Assembly: GCF_003843875.1 (NCBI RefSeq)
Contig: NZ_RKRF01000007.1
Location: 124,001 to 188,000 of the forward strand
Reading direction: 5' to 3'
DNA: 64,000 nt
DNA from: Aquisalibacillus elongatus
GTDB lineage: Bacteria; Bacillota; Bacilli; Bacillales; Alkalibacillaceae
Shown here: positions 54,318 to 63,543 of the stretch, piece by piece
How the letters are laid out: each line of letters begins with the position of its first letter
Numbering within the stretch: position 1 is the stretch's first letter
Made by a program: the position numbers and the translations under genes
Notes under the pieces: model-generated
Told to the model about the DNA's origin: nothing
The model's input: the letters and a program-made list of their open reading frames with translations, nothing else
Database searches by the model: none

Positions 54318-54590
54318 ATGTCAGAGTCAGATAAAAATAGAATCACAGTCGAAATTAATAATCGGAAGTTCACCGTCGTTGGTGAAGAATCTGCTGAACA
54401 TATTAAAATGGTCGCTAGTTTAGTGGATCAAAAAATGGATGAAATCCGCTATGCTAAGCCTTCTTTAGATACATCACAAACCGCTGTTCTAACAGCCTTA
54501 AATACGATGAGCGATTACTTGAAATTAAAAGAAGAACACAACGCTCTACTGCAGAAAGAACAGAAAGAAAGGAAGAAAAACAGAAGATAA
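54318..54590 (+). CDS. zapA: Cell division protein ZapA
   Basis: This is a 90-residue FtsZ-ring-associated protein. The N-terminal ITVEINNRKFTVVGEESAEHIKMVASLVD is the family core, followed by a helix and a basic coiled tail (QKEQKERKKNRR). I start at ATG 54318, 6 bases after AGGAGG; GTG 54315 is only 3 bases away. yshB begins one base after its stop. Confidence 0.93.
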   Translation: MSESDKNRITVEINNRKFTVVGEESAEHIKMVASLVDQKMDEIRYAKPSLDTSQTAVLTALNTMSDYLKLKEEHNALLQKEQKERKKNRR

Positions 54591-54591
54591 A

Positions 54592-55119
54592 ATGGTTACC
54601 TTAATACTTTTCGTACTACTCATATTAGGATTTTTGATTGGATTAAAAAGAGGATTCATATTACAAGTATTACATATTACTGGCTTTTTAATCGCATTTA
54701 TTATAGCTTTAGTTTATTTCAATGATCTAGCAGCTAATCTAGAGCTGTGGATTCCGTTTCCGGATATGACGGATCAACATTTTTGGGATTCGGTTAATTT
54801 AGAAGGCGCTTTTTATCATGGGATCGCGTTCTTTGCAATATTTTTCGTCGTTAAAATTATTATGCAAATAGTTGCGAATCTACTAGATTTTGTAGCGCAT
54901 TTACCAATCTTACATAGTGTCAATAACCTTTTAGGTGGTATATTAGGTTTTATTGAAATGTATGTTATTTTATTCGTTATTTTATTCTTTGCTTCTTTAA
55001 TTCCAGTTGAGTTAGTACAGGGGTTATTGGATCAATCCTCATTAGCAGGCTTTATCATCGAAAAAACACCTGTTTTCTCTGAACAATTGAAAGAAAAATG
55101 GTTTACAAATTTAAATTAA
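54592..55119 (+). CDS. yshB: CvpA family membrane protein YshB
   Basis: A 175-residue protein with four membrane segments (about 2-22, 27-47, 78-100 and 118-140). The CvpA-type core is LKRGFILQVLHITGFLIAFI near 17-36, and HSVNNLLGGILGFIEMYVIL near 106-125. E. coli CvpA is linked to colicin V export; the Bacillus role is not known. It follows zapA without a gap, and its ATG likely relies on coupling. Confidence 0.9.
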   Translation: MVTLILFVLLILGFLIGLKRGFILQVLHITGFLIAFIIALVYFNDLAANLELWIPFPDMTDQHFWDSVNLEGAFYHGIAFFAIFFVVKIIMQIVANLLDFVAHLPILHSVNNLLGGILGFIEMYVILFVILFFASLIPVELVQGLLDQSSLAGFIIEKTPVFSEQLKEKWFTNLN

Positions 55120-55126
55120 TCGACGA

Positions 55127-55161
55127 AGGGGTTAACTCGTAGGAGTCAACCTCTTTCTTTT
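55127..55161 (+). terminator. Terminator between yshB and polX
   Basis: AGGGGTTAACTC (55127-55138) pairs with GAGTCAACCTCT (55143-55154), with one G-U and one mismatch, followed by TTCTTTT. Confidence 0.6.
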
Positions 55162-55205
55162 GATTAATACTTTAGCGTTTAGTAATCAAAAAGGTGGTTT
55201 AAATT

Positions 55206-56921
55206 ATGGATAAAAAACAAGTGATTAAACATTTAGAAACCATTGCCACATATCTAGAACTAAAAGGTGAGAATGCCTTTAAAACCTCAGCTTATCGAAA
55301 GGCGGCTCAAGCACTTGAGCGAGATGACCGTTCATTAAACGAAATAGATGACGTTGGTGCCTTAAGTGGAATTGGCAAAGGTACGAAGGCTGTGATTGAA
55401 GAATTTATAGAACACGGTGAGACAGAGGTTTTAAACACTTTAGCCGAAGAAGTTCCTAAAGGCCTTATTCCATTACTTAAAATTCAAGGATTAGGTGGTA
55501 AGAAGTTATCTAGACTTTATCAGGAATTAGGTGTGATTGACGAGGCAACGTTGCGTAAGGCTTGTGAAAATGGAGAAGTGGCAGCCTTAAGTGGTTTTGG
55601 TAAAAAGTCAGTCGAAAAGATCTTAAAAGCGTTAGATGATGCTTATACAAGACCAGAAAGACTGCCGCTTTCTTATGTCATTCCAATAAAAAATGACATT
55701 GAAGCTCGTCTTAGAACCATTCCAGAAATTCTGGATTTCTCGGTAGCAGGAAGCCTTCGTCGTTTAAGTGAAACGGTTAAGGACTTAGATTTTATCATAG
55801 CGACGACACAACCAGAAGAAGTAGCAGAACAGTTAGTATCGTTAGAGTCTGTTAAGGAAGTTGTCTCAAAAGGGACAACTAAAGTGACAGTTGTTGTCTC
55901 CGGTGATTGGGATCTATCCGTTGACTTTCGCTTGATTGAGCCTGAACATTTTGTCACGACGTTACATCATTTCACTGGTTCGAAAGACCATAATGTAGAA
56001 ATGAGACGTTTAGCTAAAGAAAAAGGCTACAAAATTAGTGAGTACGGCATTCATGATAATGATTCGGAAAACGTTTATACGTTTAAAACAGAGGAAGAAT
56101 TTTTTAATTTCTTAGACTTACCTTATCTACCACCTGAGGTTAGAGAGTCTGGTGAAGAAGTATCCATCGAAAAACTGCCGGAACTAGTAGACTTAAGCCA
56201 TATTAAAGGCGACTTGCACATGCATACGACCTGGAGTGATGGCGCGCAATCGATTGATGAAATGATTGAAAAAGCACAGGATAAAGGCTATCAATTCATC
56301 GCCATTACCGACCATTCGAAGTTTTTAAGAGTGGCTAATGGTTTAAATGAAAAACGTCTTCTTGAACAACGAGAGCATATTAAAAAGTGGAATGAAAAAT
56401 ATCCTGACATAACGGTGCTATCAGGTATTGAAATGGATATCTTACCAAATGGTCAATTGGATTTCGAAGATGACTTTTTGAAAGATATGGATTTTGTCAT
56501 TGCCTCGATTCATTCAAGTTTTAGTCAATCGGAAGAACAAATTATGAGTCGATTAAAAAATGCACTTGAGTGCCCATACGTTGATATGATCGCTCACCCG
56601 ACAGGTCGATTGATTGGAAAACGTGAGGGATATCCGATAAACTATGAGGAGTTCATCGATCTGGCTGTCAAAACCAACACAATTATTGAGCTAAATGCGA
56701 ACCCTAATCGACTGGATTTATCATGGCATTGGCTGAAAGAAGCACAAAGTCGTGGTGCTAAAATTGCGATTAATACGGATGCGCATAACTTTACTATGCT
56801 GGACGATATGAAAGTCGGTGTACAGGCAGCTAAGAAAGGGTTCATCCGCAAAGAAAGTGTTGTAAACACCTGGAGCATCGATGAATTGCTTAGGTTTTTA
56901 AAGCAGAAAAAAGGTGATTAA
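55206..56921 (+). CDS. polX: DNA polymerase/3'-5' exonuclease PolX
   Basis: The 571-residue family X polymerase is joined to a PHP domain. The N-terminal helix-hairpin-helix 8-kDa region includes ENAFKTSAYRKAAQAL and GIGKGTKAVIEEFI. The nucleotidyltransferase part has VAGSLRRLSETVKDLDFII with the catalytic Asp residues and a second VDFRLI. The PHP domain begins near 335 (KGDLHMHTTWSDGAQ) and contains FIAITDHSK, VLSGIEMDIL, IASIHSSF and IAHPTGR, the histidine-rich metal sites. It acts in base excision repair. mutS2 follows almost directly. Confidence 0.95.
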   Translation: MDKKQVIKHLETIATYLELKGENAFKTSAYRKAAQALERDDRSLNEIDDVGALSGIGKGTKAVIEEFIEHGETEVLNTLAEEVPKGLIPLLKIQGLGGKKLSRLYQELGVIDEATLRKACENGEVAALSGFGKKSVEKILKALDDAYTRPERLPLSYVIPIKNDIEARLRTIPEILDFSVAGSLRRLSETVKDLDFIIATTQPEEVAEQLVSLESVKEVVSKGTTKVTVVVSGDWDLSVDFRLIEPEHFVTTLHHFTGSKDHNVEMRRLAKEKGYKISEYGIHDNDSENVYTFKTEEEFFNFLDLPYLPPEVRESGEEVSIEKLPELVDLSHIKGDLHMHTTWSDGAQSIDEMIEKAQDKGYQFIAITDHSKFLRVANGLNEKRLLEQREHIKKWNEKYPDITVLSGIEMDILPNGQLDFEDDFLKDMDFVIASIHSSFSQSEEQIMSRLKNALECPYVDMIAHPTGRLIGKREGYPINYEEFIDLAVKTNTIIELNANPNRLDLSWHWLKEAQSRGAKIAINTDAHNFTMLDDMKVGVQAAKKGFIRKESVVNTWSIDELLRFLKQKKGD

Positions 56922-56922
56922 T

Positions 56923-59271
56923 ATGAATAATAAAATTCTAAATCAGTTAGAATTTCCTAAAATTAAAGATTGGCTTCAAAGTCATGCTTCTAATAGTTTA
57001 GGGAAGGAATTAGCCAATAAATTATCACCATCAATGGATTTAGACGAAGTTGTCCATTGGCAGGAAGAAACTGATGAGGCCGTAACCGTATTAAGACTAA
57101 AGGGAAATGTGCCTTTAGGTGGGATTACAGATATTCGACCTAATATCAAAAGAGCGAGTATTGGTGGTATTTTATATGCTAGCGAACTTCTAGAGATTTC
57201 AAATACATTATACGGCGGAAAACAATTCAAACATTTTATTGAGCAATTAGAAGATGTTGAAATCCCTCATTTGCGTCAATATGCTGATCAGATTGTTCCG
57301 CTTAATCAATTAGAACGATCAATCAAAAGCTGTATTGATGATTACGGCAATGTGATGGACGGTGCATCAAGTCGACTTAGAACCGTTCGTAATCAAATTC
57401 GTTCTTATGAAAGCCGCATTAGAGATCAGCTAGAACAATACACAAAATCGAAAAGCCAGATGTTATCGGATGCCATAGTTACGATACGTAATGAACGCTA
57501 TGTGCTACCGGTGAAGCAAGAATATCGTTCGACGTTTGGCGGGATTGTTCACGATCAATCATCATCAGGTCAGACGCTATTTATTGAGCCTCAATCCGTC
57601 GTCGAACTTAATAATAAACTTCAAGAAGCGAAAGTGGAAGAAGGACATGAAATTGAGCGTATTTTGAAGGAATTATCAGGTCTTGTAGAAGCAGATGCAA
57701 CCCTGTTAAGACAAAATGTTAATCTTCTTCAGCAAGTTGATTTCATTGTCGCTAAGGGGAAACTTTCGCGTCAGCTAAAAGCTGCCAAACCGACGATGAA
57801 TCAAAACGGTTATATTCTTATGAGACAGGCTCGTCATCCACTAATTGAAGATGATGAAGTCGTAAGTAATGATGTTGAAATTGGTCAGGACTATACGGCC
57901 ATTGTTATCACAGGTCCGAACACAGGTGGTAAAACCGTCACGCTCAAAATGGTTGGCTTATGTACATTAATGGCTCAATCAGGTTTGCAAGTACCGGCTC
58001 AAGACGGTTGTGAATTAGCGGTATTTGACCATGTTTTTGCAGATATTGGTGATGAGCAATCAATTGAGCAAAGTCTAAGTACGTTCTCATCTCACATGAG
58101 TAATATTGTTAATATTTTAGACGAAGTCAATTCCAATTCATTAGTTTTATTCGATGAACTAGGTGCTGGAACGGACCCGCAGGAAGGTGCGGGGTTAGCT
58201 ATGGCAATCTTGGACTATGTCGTTGGTAGAAACGCTCGCATTATTGCGACAACGCACTATCCTGAGCTTAAAGCTTACGGTTTTAACCGTGATGAAGTCA
58301 TCAACGCCTCAGTCGAATTTGACGTGACGACACTACAGCCGACTTATCGTCTCTTATTAGGTGTACCAGGTCGTAGTAATGCCTTTGATATTTCAAAACG
58401 ACTTGGTTTAAATGATTCGGTAATCGAACAGGCCAAATCCATGGTTAGTGATGATTCACGTTCTGTTGAAAACATGATTTCATCTTTAGAAGACTCTAGA
58501 CGAAAAGCTGAGAGTCGTTTTGAAGAAGCGGATCAATTACTTGAGGATGCGAGCAATCTTCATGATTCGTTAAATCGTGAATATGAACAATATTTAAATC
58601 AGAAGCAGCAGTACAGGGAAAAAGCTAAAGAAAAAGCTTCTAAAATTGTTGAAAAAGCTGAGCAAGATGCAGAGAGCATCTTAAAAGAAATTCGTGAAAT
58701 GAAAGATGAAGCTCATATTAAAGAGCATCGCTTTATTGATGCGAAGAAGAAATTAACCGATCAGAAAGAACAATTAGAAGCAGATACAAAAGATAATCAG
58801 CCTAAGAAAAAGGCTAAACAAACGCAGAAACTGTTACCTGGCGATGAAGTTCATGTGTTATCCTTTAATCAAAATGGACATATCGTTGAACAAGTGAGTA
58901 ATAAAGAATACGAAGTTCAGCTAGGAATTCTAAAAATGAAAGTTCCAGCAGATCAAATAGAATTCGTTAAACGTGAGGATCCTTTAAATACAAAACCGAT
59001 GACGAAAGTAAAAGGGCAACACCATCATGTAAAACCCGAATTAGATCTACGTGGAGAACGTTACGAAGATGCGATTCAGCGATTGGAGAAATACGTTGAT
59101 GAAGCTTTATTAGCAAATTTCCATCAGGTTTCCATTATTCACGGTAAAGGAACTGGAGTTCTCATGAAAGGTGTCCAAAAATTTGCAGATGAGCATCCAT
59201 CTATTAAAGGTAAACGATTTGGCCATGCTAATGAAGGCGGAAATGGTGTGACGATATTAGAGCTAAAGTAG
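56923..59271 (+). CDS. mutS2: Endonuclease MutS2
   Basis: The 782-residue MutS paralogue lacks the mismatch-recognition domain. The ATPase core has Walker A ITGPNTGGKTVTLK near 328-341, Walker B SLVLFDELGAGTDPQEGAGLA near 403-423, and a TTHYPELKAY signature. A long coiled coil (about 510-630) leads to a KOW-like segment and the C-terminal Smr nuclease domain LDLRGERYEDAIQRLEKYVD with IIHGKGTGVL. MutS2 proteins suppress recombination and rescue collided ribosomes in some species. I start at ATG 56923 after AAGGTG. Confidence 0.94.
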   Translation: MNNKILNQLEFPKIKDWLQSHASNSLGKELANKLSPSMDLDEVVHWQEETDEAVTVLRLKGNVPLGGITDIRPNIKRASIGGILYASELLEISNTLYGGKQFKHFIEQLEDVEIPHLRQYADQIVPLNQLERSIKSCIDDYGNVMDGASSRLRTVRNQIRSYESRIRDQLEQYTKSKSQMLSDAIVTIRNERYVLPVKQEYRSTFGGIVHDQSSSGQTLFIEPQSVVELNNKLQEAKVEEGHEIERILKELSGLVEADATLLRQNVNLLQQVDFIVAKGKLSRQLKAAKPTMNQNGYILMRQARHPLIEDDEVVSNDVEIGQDYTAIVITGPNTGGKTVTLKMVGLCTLMAQSGLQVPAQDGCELAVFDHVFADIGDEQSIEQSLSTFSSHMSNIVNILDEVNSNSLVLFDELGAGTDPQEGAGLAMAILDYVVGRNARIIATTHYPELKAYGFNRDEVINASVEFDVTTLQPTYRLLLGVPGRSNAFDISKRLGLNDSVIEQAKSMVSDDSRSVENMISSLEDSRRKAESRFEEADQLLEDASNLHDSLNREYEQYLNQKQQYREKAKEKASKIVEKAEQDAESILKEIREMKDEAHIKEHRFIDAKKKLTDQKEQLEADTKDNQPKKKAKQTQKLLPGDEVHVLSFNQNGHIVEQVSNKEYEVQLGILKMKVPADQIEFVKREDPLNTKPMTKVKGQHHHVKPELDLRGERYEDAIQRLEKYVDEALLANFHQVSIIHGKGTGVLMKGVQKFADEHPSIKGKRFGHANEGGNGVTILELK

Positions 59272-59318
59272 TCTAATATCGGTTTTACGCGCATATTATG
59301 TAGAGAGGACATAGGGAT

Positions 59319-59399
59319 ATGGAGACACTAGCTAAAGTTTTAATAGTTGTTGCTATTTTGTTTGTTGTGGTAGGGATTTTCTTTTTAATTTATAGTTAA
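59319..59399 (+). CDS. 26-residue single-helix membrane peptide
   Basis: The reading frame encodes METLAKVLIVVAILFVVVGI then FFLIYS, which is almost entirely one membrane helix. GAGAGGAC lies 11 bases and AGGGAT 3 bases before the ATG. It stands alone between mutS2 and a terminator, where a short transcript would end. It could be a genuine small protein or chance AT-rich coding; I recognise no family. Confidence 0.5.
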   Translation: METLAKVLIVVAILFVVVGIFFLIYS

Positions 59400-59406
59400 T
59401 GATGAC

Positions 59407-59461
59407 GTAGCTCATATAGCATTGTCTTTACGACATATAATGTTAGAGAGCTACTTTTTTT
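59407..59461 (+). terminator. Terminator before lcfA
   Basis: GTAGCTC (59407-59413) pairs with GAGCTAC (59448-59454) with a partly paired interior, followed by seven T. Confidence 0.75.
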
Positions 59462-59479
59462 GAGGTGTTTTTGTCTGAT

Positions 59480-59501
59480 AATTAAAATAATTATTTTAAT
59501 T
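59480..59501. promoter_or_regulatory. 22-bp perfect AT-only palindrome upstream of lcfA
   Basis: AATTAAAATAA (59480-59490) is followed directly by its exact reverse complement (59491-59501). A TATAAT at 59518-59523 lies 16 bp downstream, so the palindrome occupies the -35 region of the likely lcfA promoter. It does not match the FadR site found at 61305. Confidence 0.55.
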
Positions 59502-59558
59502 TTCAACTAATGTTGTTTATAATATTAAGTAATATAAATTAAAGGAGGCTATTAATTA

Positions 59559-61268
59559 ATGGGGGTAGATTTAACAAAACCTTGGTTTAAGCACTACCCA
59601 GAGGAAGTGCCGAAGACGATGGAGTATGACAACAGGCCTTTACATGGATTGCTTATGGACGCAGCAGAGAATTACCCAGATAAAGTCGCTATTCATTTTA
59701 TGGGGAAAGAATTAACGTACCAGGAGGTATATGATTCAGCAAAGAAATTTGCAAGCTATTTGCAAGGCCTTGGTCTTGAAAAAGGTGATCGGGTAGCAAT
59801 CATGCTTCCAAACTCACCTCAATCGGTGATCTCTTATTACGGGGCATTGCTTGCAGGTGGAATTGTTGTACAAACAAACCCGCTGTACACCGAAAGAGAA
59901 TTAGAGTACCAAATGAAAGATTCAGGTGCTAAGTTTTTAGTTTGTCTAGATATTTTATTACCTCGAGCAAATAATGTGAAAGGTGAAACTAATTTAGAGC
60001 ACTTAATTGTAACCGGTATCAAAGACTACTTACCGTTTCCTAAGAATTTAGTCTATCCTTTTATACAAAAGCGTGAGTATAACATGGTCGTTAAGCCTGA
60101 GCATGCAGGTGACACTCACGTTTGGACGAAAATGCTAGAAGAAGCAAGCGGAAATGTGACGATGCATGAGTTTGACCCTGAAGAAGATCTTGCTCTACTA
60201 CAATACACTGGCGGTACAACAGGTTATCCAAAAGGTGTCATGTTAACGCATCACAATTTAGTTTCCAACACACAAATGTCTAAAGCTTGGATTTATAAAG
60301 CTGAGTATGGTAAAGAGACTGTTTTAGGAATTTTACCATTCTTCCATGTTTACGGTATGACAGCCGTGATGAATTTATCCATCATGATGGCACAAAAAAT
60401 GGTGTTAGTGCCTAAGTTTGATGTCGATACGGTCTTGAAGTTAATCGAAAAGGAAAAACCTACGTTATTCCCAGGTGCACCAACCATTTATATTGGATTA
60501 CTTAACCATCCAAAGATTCAAAAGTATGACTTATCTTCTATTGAAGCATGCTTGAGTGGATCAGCACCATTACCTGTTGAAGTTCAACAAAACTTTGAAA
60601 AAGTAACAGGTGGAAAGTTAGTTGAAGGATATGGTTTAACGGAATCATCTCCTGTTACGCATTCAAATTTAATTTATGACGATCGCCGAGCTGGCACGAT
60701 TGGAATACCTTGGCCAGATACCGACTCAAAGATTTTTAAACCGGATACACTAGAAGAAATGCCTGTCGGTGAAGTTGGCGAAGTGGCTGTTAAAGGCCCT
60801 CAAATTATGAAAGGTTATTGGAATCGTCCTGAAGAAACAGAAAACACCTTAAAAGACGGGTGGCTTTTAACAGGTGATATGGGATATATGAATGAAGATG
60901 GTTACTTCTATATTGTGGACCGTAAAAAAGATATGATTATTGCTGGTGGATTTAATATTTACCCTAGAGAAGTCGAAGAAGTATTATATGAACACGAAGC
61001 AATAGCAGAAACGGTTGTAGCTGGAATACCAGATCCTTATAGAGGTGAGACAGTTAAAGCGTATATTGTGCTGAAAGATGGCGCACAACTAACAGAAGAA
61101 GAGTTAGACCAATATTGCCGAGAAAACTTAGCAGCATTTAAAGTACCTAAGTTGTATGAATTTAGAGAGGAATTACCAAAAACGGCAGTAGGAAAAATCT
61201 TAAGGAGAAAATTAGTCGATGAAGAAAAAGAAAAAATGGAACAGGAAAAAGCGAATTCATCTTCTTAA
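59559..61268 (+). CDS. lcfA: Long-chain-fatty-acid-CoA ligase
   Basis: It activates fatty acids to acyl-CoA with ATP for beta-oxidation. The 569-residue protein belongs to the adenylate-forming superfamily. It has the P-loop-like ALLQYTGGTTGYPKGVML near 203-220, ACLSGSAPLPVEVQ and VEGYGLTESSPVTH near 345-358. GWLLTGDMGYMNEDGYFYIVDRKKDMI follows near 430-456, and the C-terminal PKTAVGKILRRKL carries the catalytic lysine. AAAGGAGG precedes the ATG. It precedes the fadR-fadB-etfBA operon, as in B. subtilis. Confidence 0.95.
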   Translation: MGVDLTKPWFKHYPEEVPKTMEYDNRPLHGLLMDAAENYPDKVAIHFMGKELTYQEVYDSAKKFASYLQGLGLEKGDRVAIMLPNSPQSVISYYGALLAGGIVVQTNPLYTERELEYQMKDSGAKFLVCLDILLPRANNVKGETNLEHLIVTGIKDYLPFPKNLVYPFIQKREYNMVVKPEHAGDTHVWTKMLEEASGNVTMHEFDPEEDLALLQYTGGTTGYPKGVMLTHHNLVSNTQMSKAWIYKAEYGKETVLGILPFFHVYGMTAVMNLSIMMAQKMVLVPKFDVDTVLKLIEKEKPTLFPGAPTIYIGLLNHPKIQKYDLSSIEACLSGSAPLPVEVQQNFEKVTGGKLVEGYGLTESSPVTHSNLIYDDRRAGTIGIPWPDTDSKIFKPDTLEEMPVGEVGEVAVKGPQIMKGYWNRPEETENTLKDGWLLTGDMGYMNEDGYFYIVDRKKDMIIAGGFNIYPREVEEVLYEHEAIAETVVAGIPDPYRGETVKAYIVLKDGAQLTEEELDQYCRENLAAFKVPKLYEFREELPKTAVGKILRRKLVDEEKEKMEQEKANSSS

Positions 61269-61272
61269 TAAG

Positions 61273-61301
61273 TTGACAGTTTTCACTTTAGGCTATATTA
61301 T
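61273..61301 (+). promoter_or_regulatory. Sigma-A promoter of the fadR operon
   Basis: TTGACA (61273-61278), 17-bp spacer, TATTAT (61296-61301), immediately before the FadR operator. Confidence 0.78.
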
Positions 61302-61304
61302 AAT

Positions 61305-61328
61305 AACTGAATGACCATTCATTCAGTT
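61305..61328. promoter_or_regulatory. FadR operator
   Basis: AACTGAATGA (61305-61314) and TCATTCAGTT (61319-61328) form a perfect 10-bp inverted repeat with a 4-bp centre. The core TGAATGA-N4-TCATTCA equals the Bacillus FadR consensus as I remember it. It covers the expected transcription start, so bound FadR would block its own operon until long-chain acyl-CoA releases it. Confidence 0.9.
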
Positions 61329-61342
61329 AAGGAGTATTATGT

Positions 61343-61933
61343 ATGAAGAACACCAAACCTAAATATAAAAAAATTATCGATGCAGCAGTTGAAGTTATTG
61401 CTGAAAATGGTTATCATTCATCGCAAGTATCCAAGATTGCTAAACGAGCTGGTGTTGCGGATGGAACAATTTATTTATACTTTAAGAACAAAGAAGATAT
61501 TTTAGTATCTGTGTTCCAAGAAAAGATGGGCCAATTTATTGAAAGAATTGAAAATCAAATTAATGATCACGAAACAGCTGACAAAAAATTGTATTCTCTA
61601 ATTGAAATGCATTTTAGACAGTTAGCTGAAGATCCACATTTGGCCATCGTTACACAGTTAGAGTTAAGGCAATCTAAGAAAGAATTAAGATTAAAAATTA
61701 ATGAAGTACTTAAACGTTATTTAGCTTTGGTTGATGATATTTTAAAGGAAGGGATGGAAGAGGGAGTCTTCCATTCCCACCTTAATATTAAACTGGTTCG
61801 CCAAATCATCTTTGGTATGTTAGATGAAATTGTGACGAACTGGGTTATGAAAGAACAAAGATATGATTTAGTAGACCAAGCTAAAGAAGTCCATTTCGTT
61901 ATCTCAAATGGATTAAAAATACATCAATCATAA
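61343..61933 (+). CDS. fadR: Fatty acid degradation regulator FadR (TetR family)
   Basis: A 196-residue TetR-type repressor. The N-terminal helix-turn-helix (about 8-52) reads IIDAAVEVIAENGYHSSQVS then AKRAGVADGTIYLYFKNKEDIL. The C-terminal helical domain would bind long-chain acyl-CoA; MHFRQLAEDPHLAIVTQLELRQS is typical of this group. AAGGAG precedes the ATG. A perfect FadR-type operator lies just upstream, and beta-oxidation genes follow in the same operon. Confidence 0.94.
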   Translation: MKNTKPKYKKIIDAAVEVIAENGYHSSQVSKIAKRAGVADGTIYLYFKNKEDILVSVFQEKMGQFIERIENQINDHETADKKLYSLIEMHFRQLAEDPHLAIVTQLELRQSKKELRLKINEVLKRYLALVDDILKEGMEEGVFHSHLNIKLVRQIIFGMLDEIVTNWVMKEQRYDLVDQAKEVHFVISNGLKIHQS

Positions 61934-61946
61934 GGGAGTTGTCTTG

Positions 61947-62720
61947 ATGGAGCATTTATCTTGGACTAAAGAAGGACAGGTTGCTCAAGTAATCATCAAT
62001 AGCCCACCAGCCAATGCCTTATCTTCAGGAATTTTGAAAGATCTTTCATCGGTTTTGGATGATATCGATCAAGACCCGTCAATTAAGGCAATTTTGTTAA
62101 AAGGAGAAGGAAAGTTCTTCTCTGCTGGGGCAGATATTAAAGAGTTTACAACATTCCAAAATGAAAGCGATTATGCAGGTTTAGCTAAGAAAGGACAAGA
62201 CCTTTTTAACCGCTTAGAAAACTATCACATTCCAGTCATTGCATCTATTCATGGTGCAGCATTGGGCGGAGGACTTGAATTAGCTATGGCTTGTCATGTG
62301 AGAATCGTGACGAAACAAGCTAAATTAGGCCTGCCTGAGTTGAGTCTAGGTATAATTCCAGGGTTTGCAGGTTCTCAACGTCTACCTCGATATGTCGGTT
62401 TACCAAAGGCATACGAAATGATTTTATCAGGTGAACCAATATCAGGTGAGGAAGCTGCACAATATGGATTAGCTAATCATGCAGTTGATGAGGAAGAATT
62501 AGATTCATTTTCTATGAATCTAGCAAACAAGTTTGCTAGTAAGAGTGGTCCATCTATTCAAGCAGTAATGAAGTTATTACCTTACGCTCAAACGTCTCAA
62601 TTCCAAAATGGCGTTAACTTAGAAGCTGAGGAATTTGGAAAAGTTTTTGGTAATGATGATGCGAAAGAAGGTATTTCAGCATTCATAGAAAAGCGTCAAC
62701 CTAATTTCAAAGATCAATAG
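61947..62720 (+). CDS. fadB: Enoyl-CoA hydratase
   Basis: This 257-residue crotonase-fold enzyme hydrates trans-2-enoyl-CoA in beta-oxidation. The oxyanion hole is formed by FFSAGADIKEF near 58-68 and HGAALGGGLELAMACHVRI near 104-122. A catalytic Glu is in LGLPELSLGIIPGFAGSQRLPRYVG near 127-151. I start at ATG 61947, 8 bases after GGGAG; TTG 61944 is the alternative. It is the second gene of the fadR-fadB-etfB-etfA operon. Confidence 0.93.
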   Translation: MEHLSWTKEGQVAQVIINSPPANALSSGILKDLSSVLDDIDQDPSIKAILLKGEGKFFSAGADIKEFTTFQNESDYAGLAKKGQDLFNRLENYHIPVIASIHGAALGGGLELAMACHVRIVTKQAKLGLPELSLGIIPGFAGSQRLPRYVGLPKAYEMILSGEPISGEEAAQYGLANHAVDEEELDSFSMNLANKFASKSGPSIQAVMKLLPYAQTSQFQNGVNLEAEEFGKVFGNDDAKEGISAFIEKRQPNFKDQ

Positions 62721-62739
62721 ATTTAAAGGAGGTAATCCT

Positions 62740-63513
62740 ATGAACATTTATGTTCTAATGAAAAAGACATTTGATACAGAAGAGAAGATTCAGATTGATG
62801 GGGGAGTTATTGAGGAAGAAGGTGCAGAATTCATCATTAACCCATATGATGAATATGCAATTGAAGAAGCTATCAAAATCCGTGATGATCACGGTGGCGA
62901 AGTAACAGTTGTCACAGTTGGTGATGAAGAATCAGAACAACAGCTTCGTACGGCTCTAGCTATGGGAGCAGATAAAGCAGTTCTAGTAAACACTGAAGAT
63001 GACCTAGAAGATGGCGATCAGTATTCTACTGTTCGAATTCTAGAAGCATATTTTGAAGATAAAGATGTAGATATCATCTTAGCCGGTAACGTGGCGATTG
63101 ATGAGGCAAGTGGTCAAGTAGGTCCAAGACTTGCTGATAAATTAGATATTCCTTATGTCACGACGATTACGAATTTAGAAATTGGTGGCGAAGACGTTAA
63201 GATTGTTCGCGATGTTGAAGGTGACGAAGAGACAGTTGAAACGTCATTACCACTATTGGTGACATGTCAGCAAGGGTTAAACGAGCCTCGTTATCCTTCT
63301 TTACCAGGTATTATGAAAGCGAAGAAGAAACCGCTTGAAGAACTAGAATTAGATGATTTAGATCTAGATGAAGATGATGTTGAAGCGAAAACCGAAACAG
63401 TAGAAGTTTTCCTTCCACCTGAAAAAGAGGCTGGTAGAGTATTAGAAGGCGAAACAGAAGACCAAGTGAAAGAATTGGTATCACTACTAAAAACAGAAGC
63501 GAAAGTACTTTAA
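62740..63513 (+). CDS. etfB: Electron transfer flavoprotein subunit beta
   Basis: EtfAB takes electrons from acyl-CoA dehydrogenases to the respiratory chain. The 257-residue beta subunit shows NPYDEYAIEEAIKIRDDHGG near 35-54, the AMP-binding DVDIILAGNVAIDEASGQVGPRLADKL near 107-133, and a C-terminal acidic segment (EELELDDLDLDEDDVEAKTE) more acidic than usual. AAAGGAGG precedes the ATG. etfA starts 30 bp downstream. Confidence 0.96.
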   Translation: MNIYVLMKKTFDTEEKIQIDGGVIEEEGAEFIINPYDEYAIEEAIKIRDDHGGEVTVVTVGDEESEQQLRTALAMGADKAVLVNTEDDLEDGDQYSTVRILEAYFEDKDVDIILAGNVAIDEASGQVGPRLADKLDIPYVTTITNLEIGGEDVKIVRDVEGDEETVETSLPLLVTCQQGLNEPRYPSLPGIMKAKKKPLEELELDDLDLDEDDVEAKTETVEVFLPPEKEAGRVLEGETEDQVKELVSLLKTEAKVL

Positions 63514-63543
63514 TTTGACAGGTGTAGAAAGGAGAATGTAACC

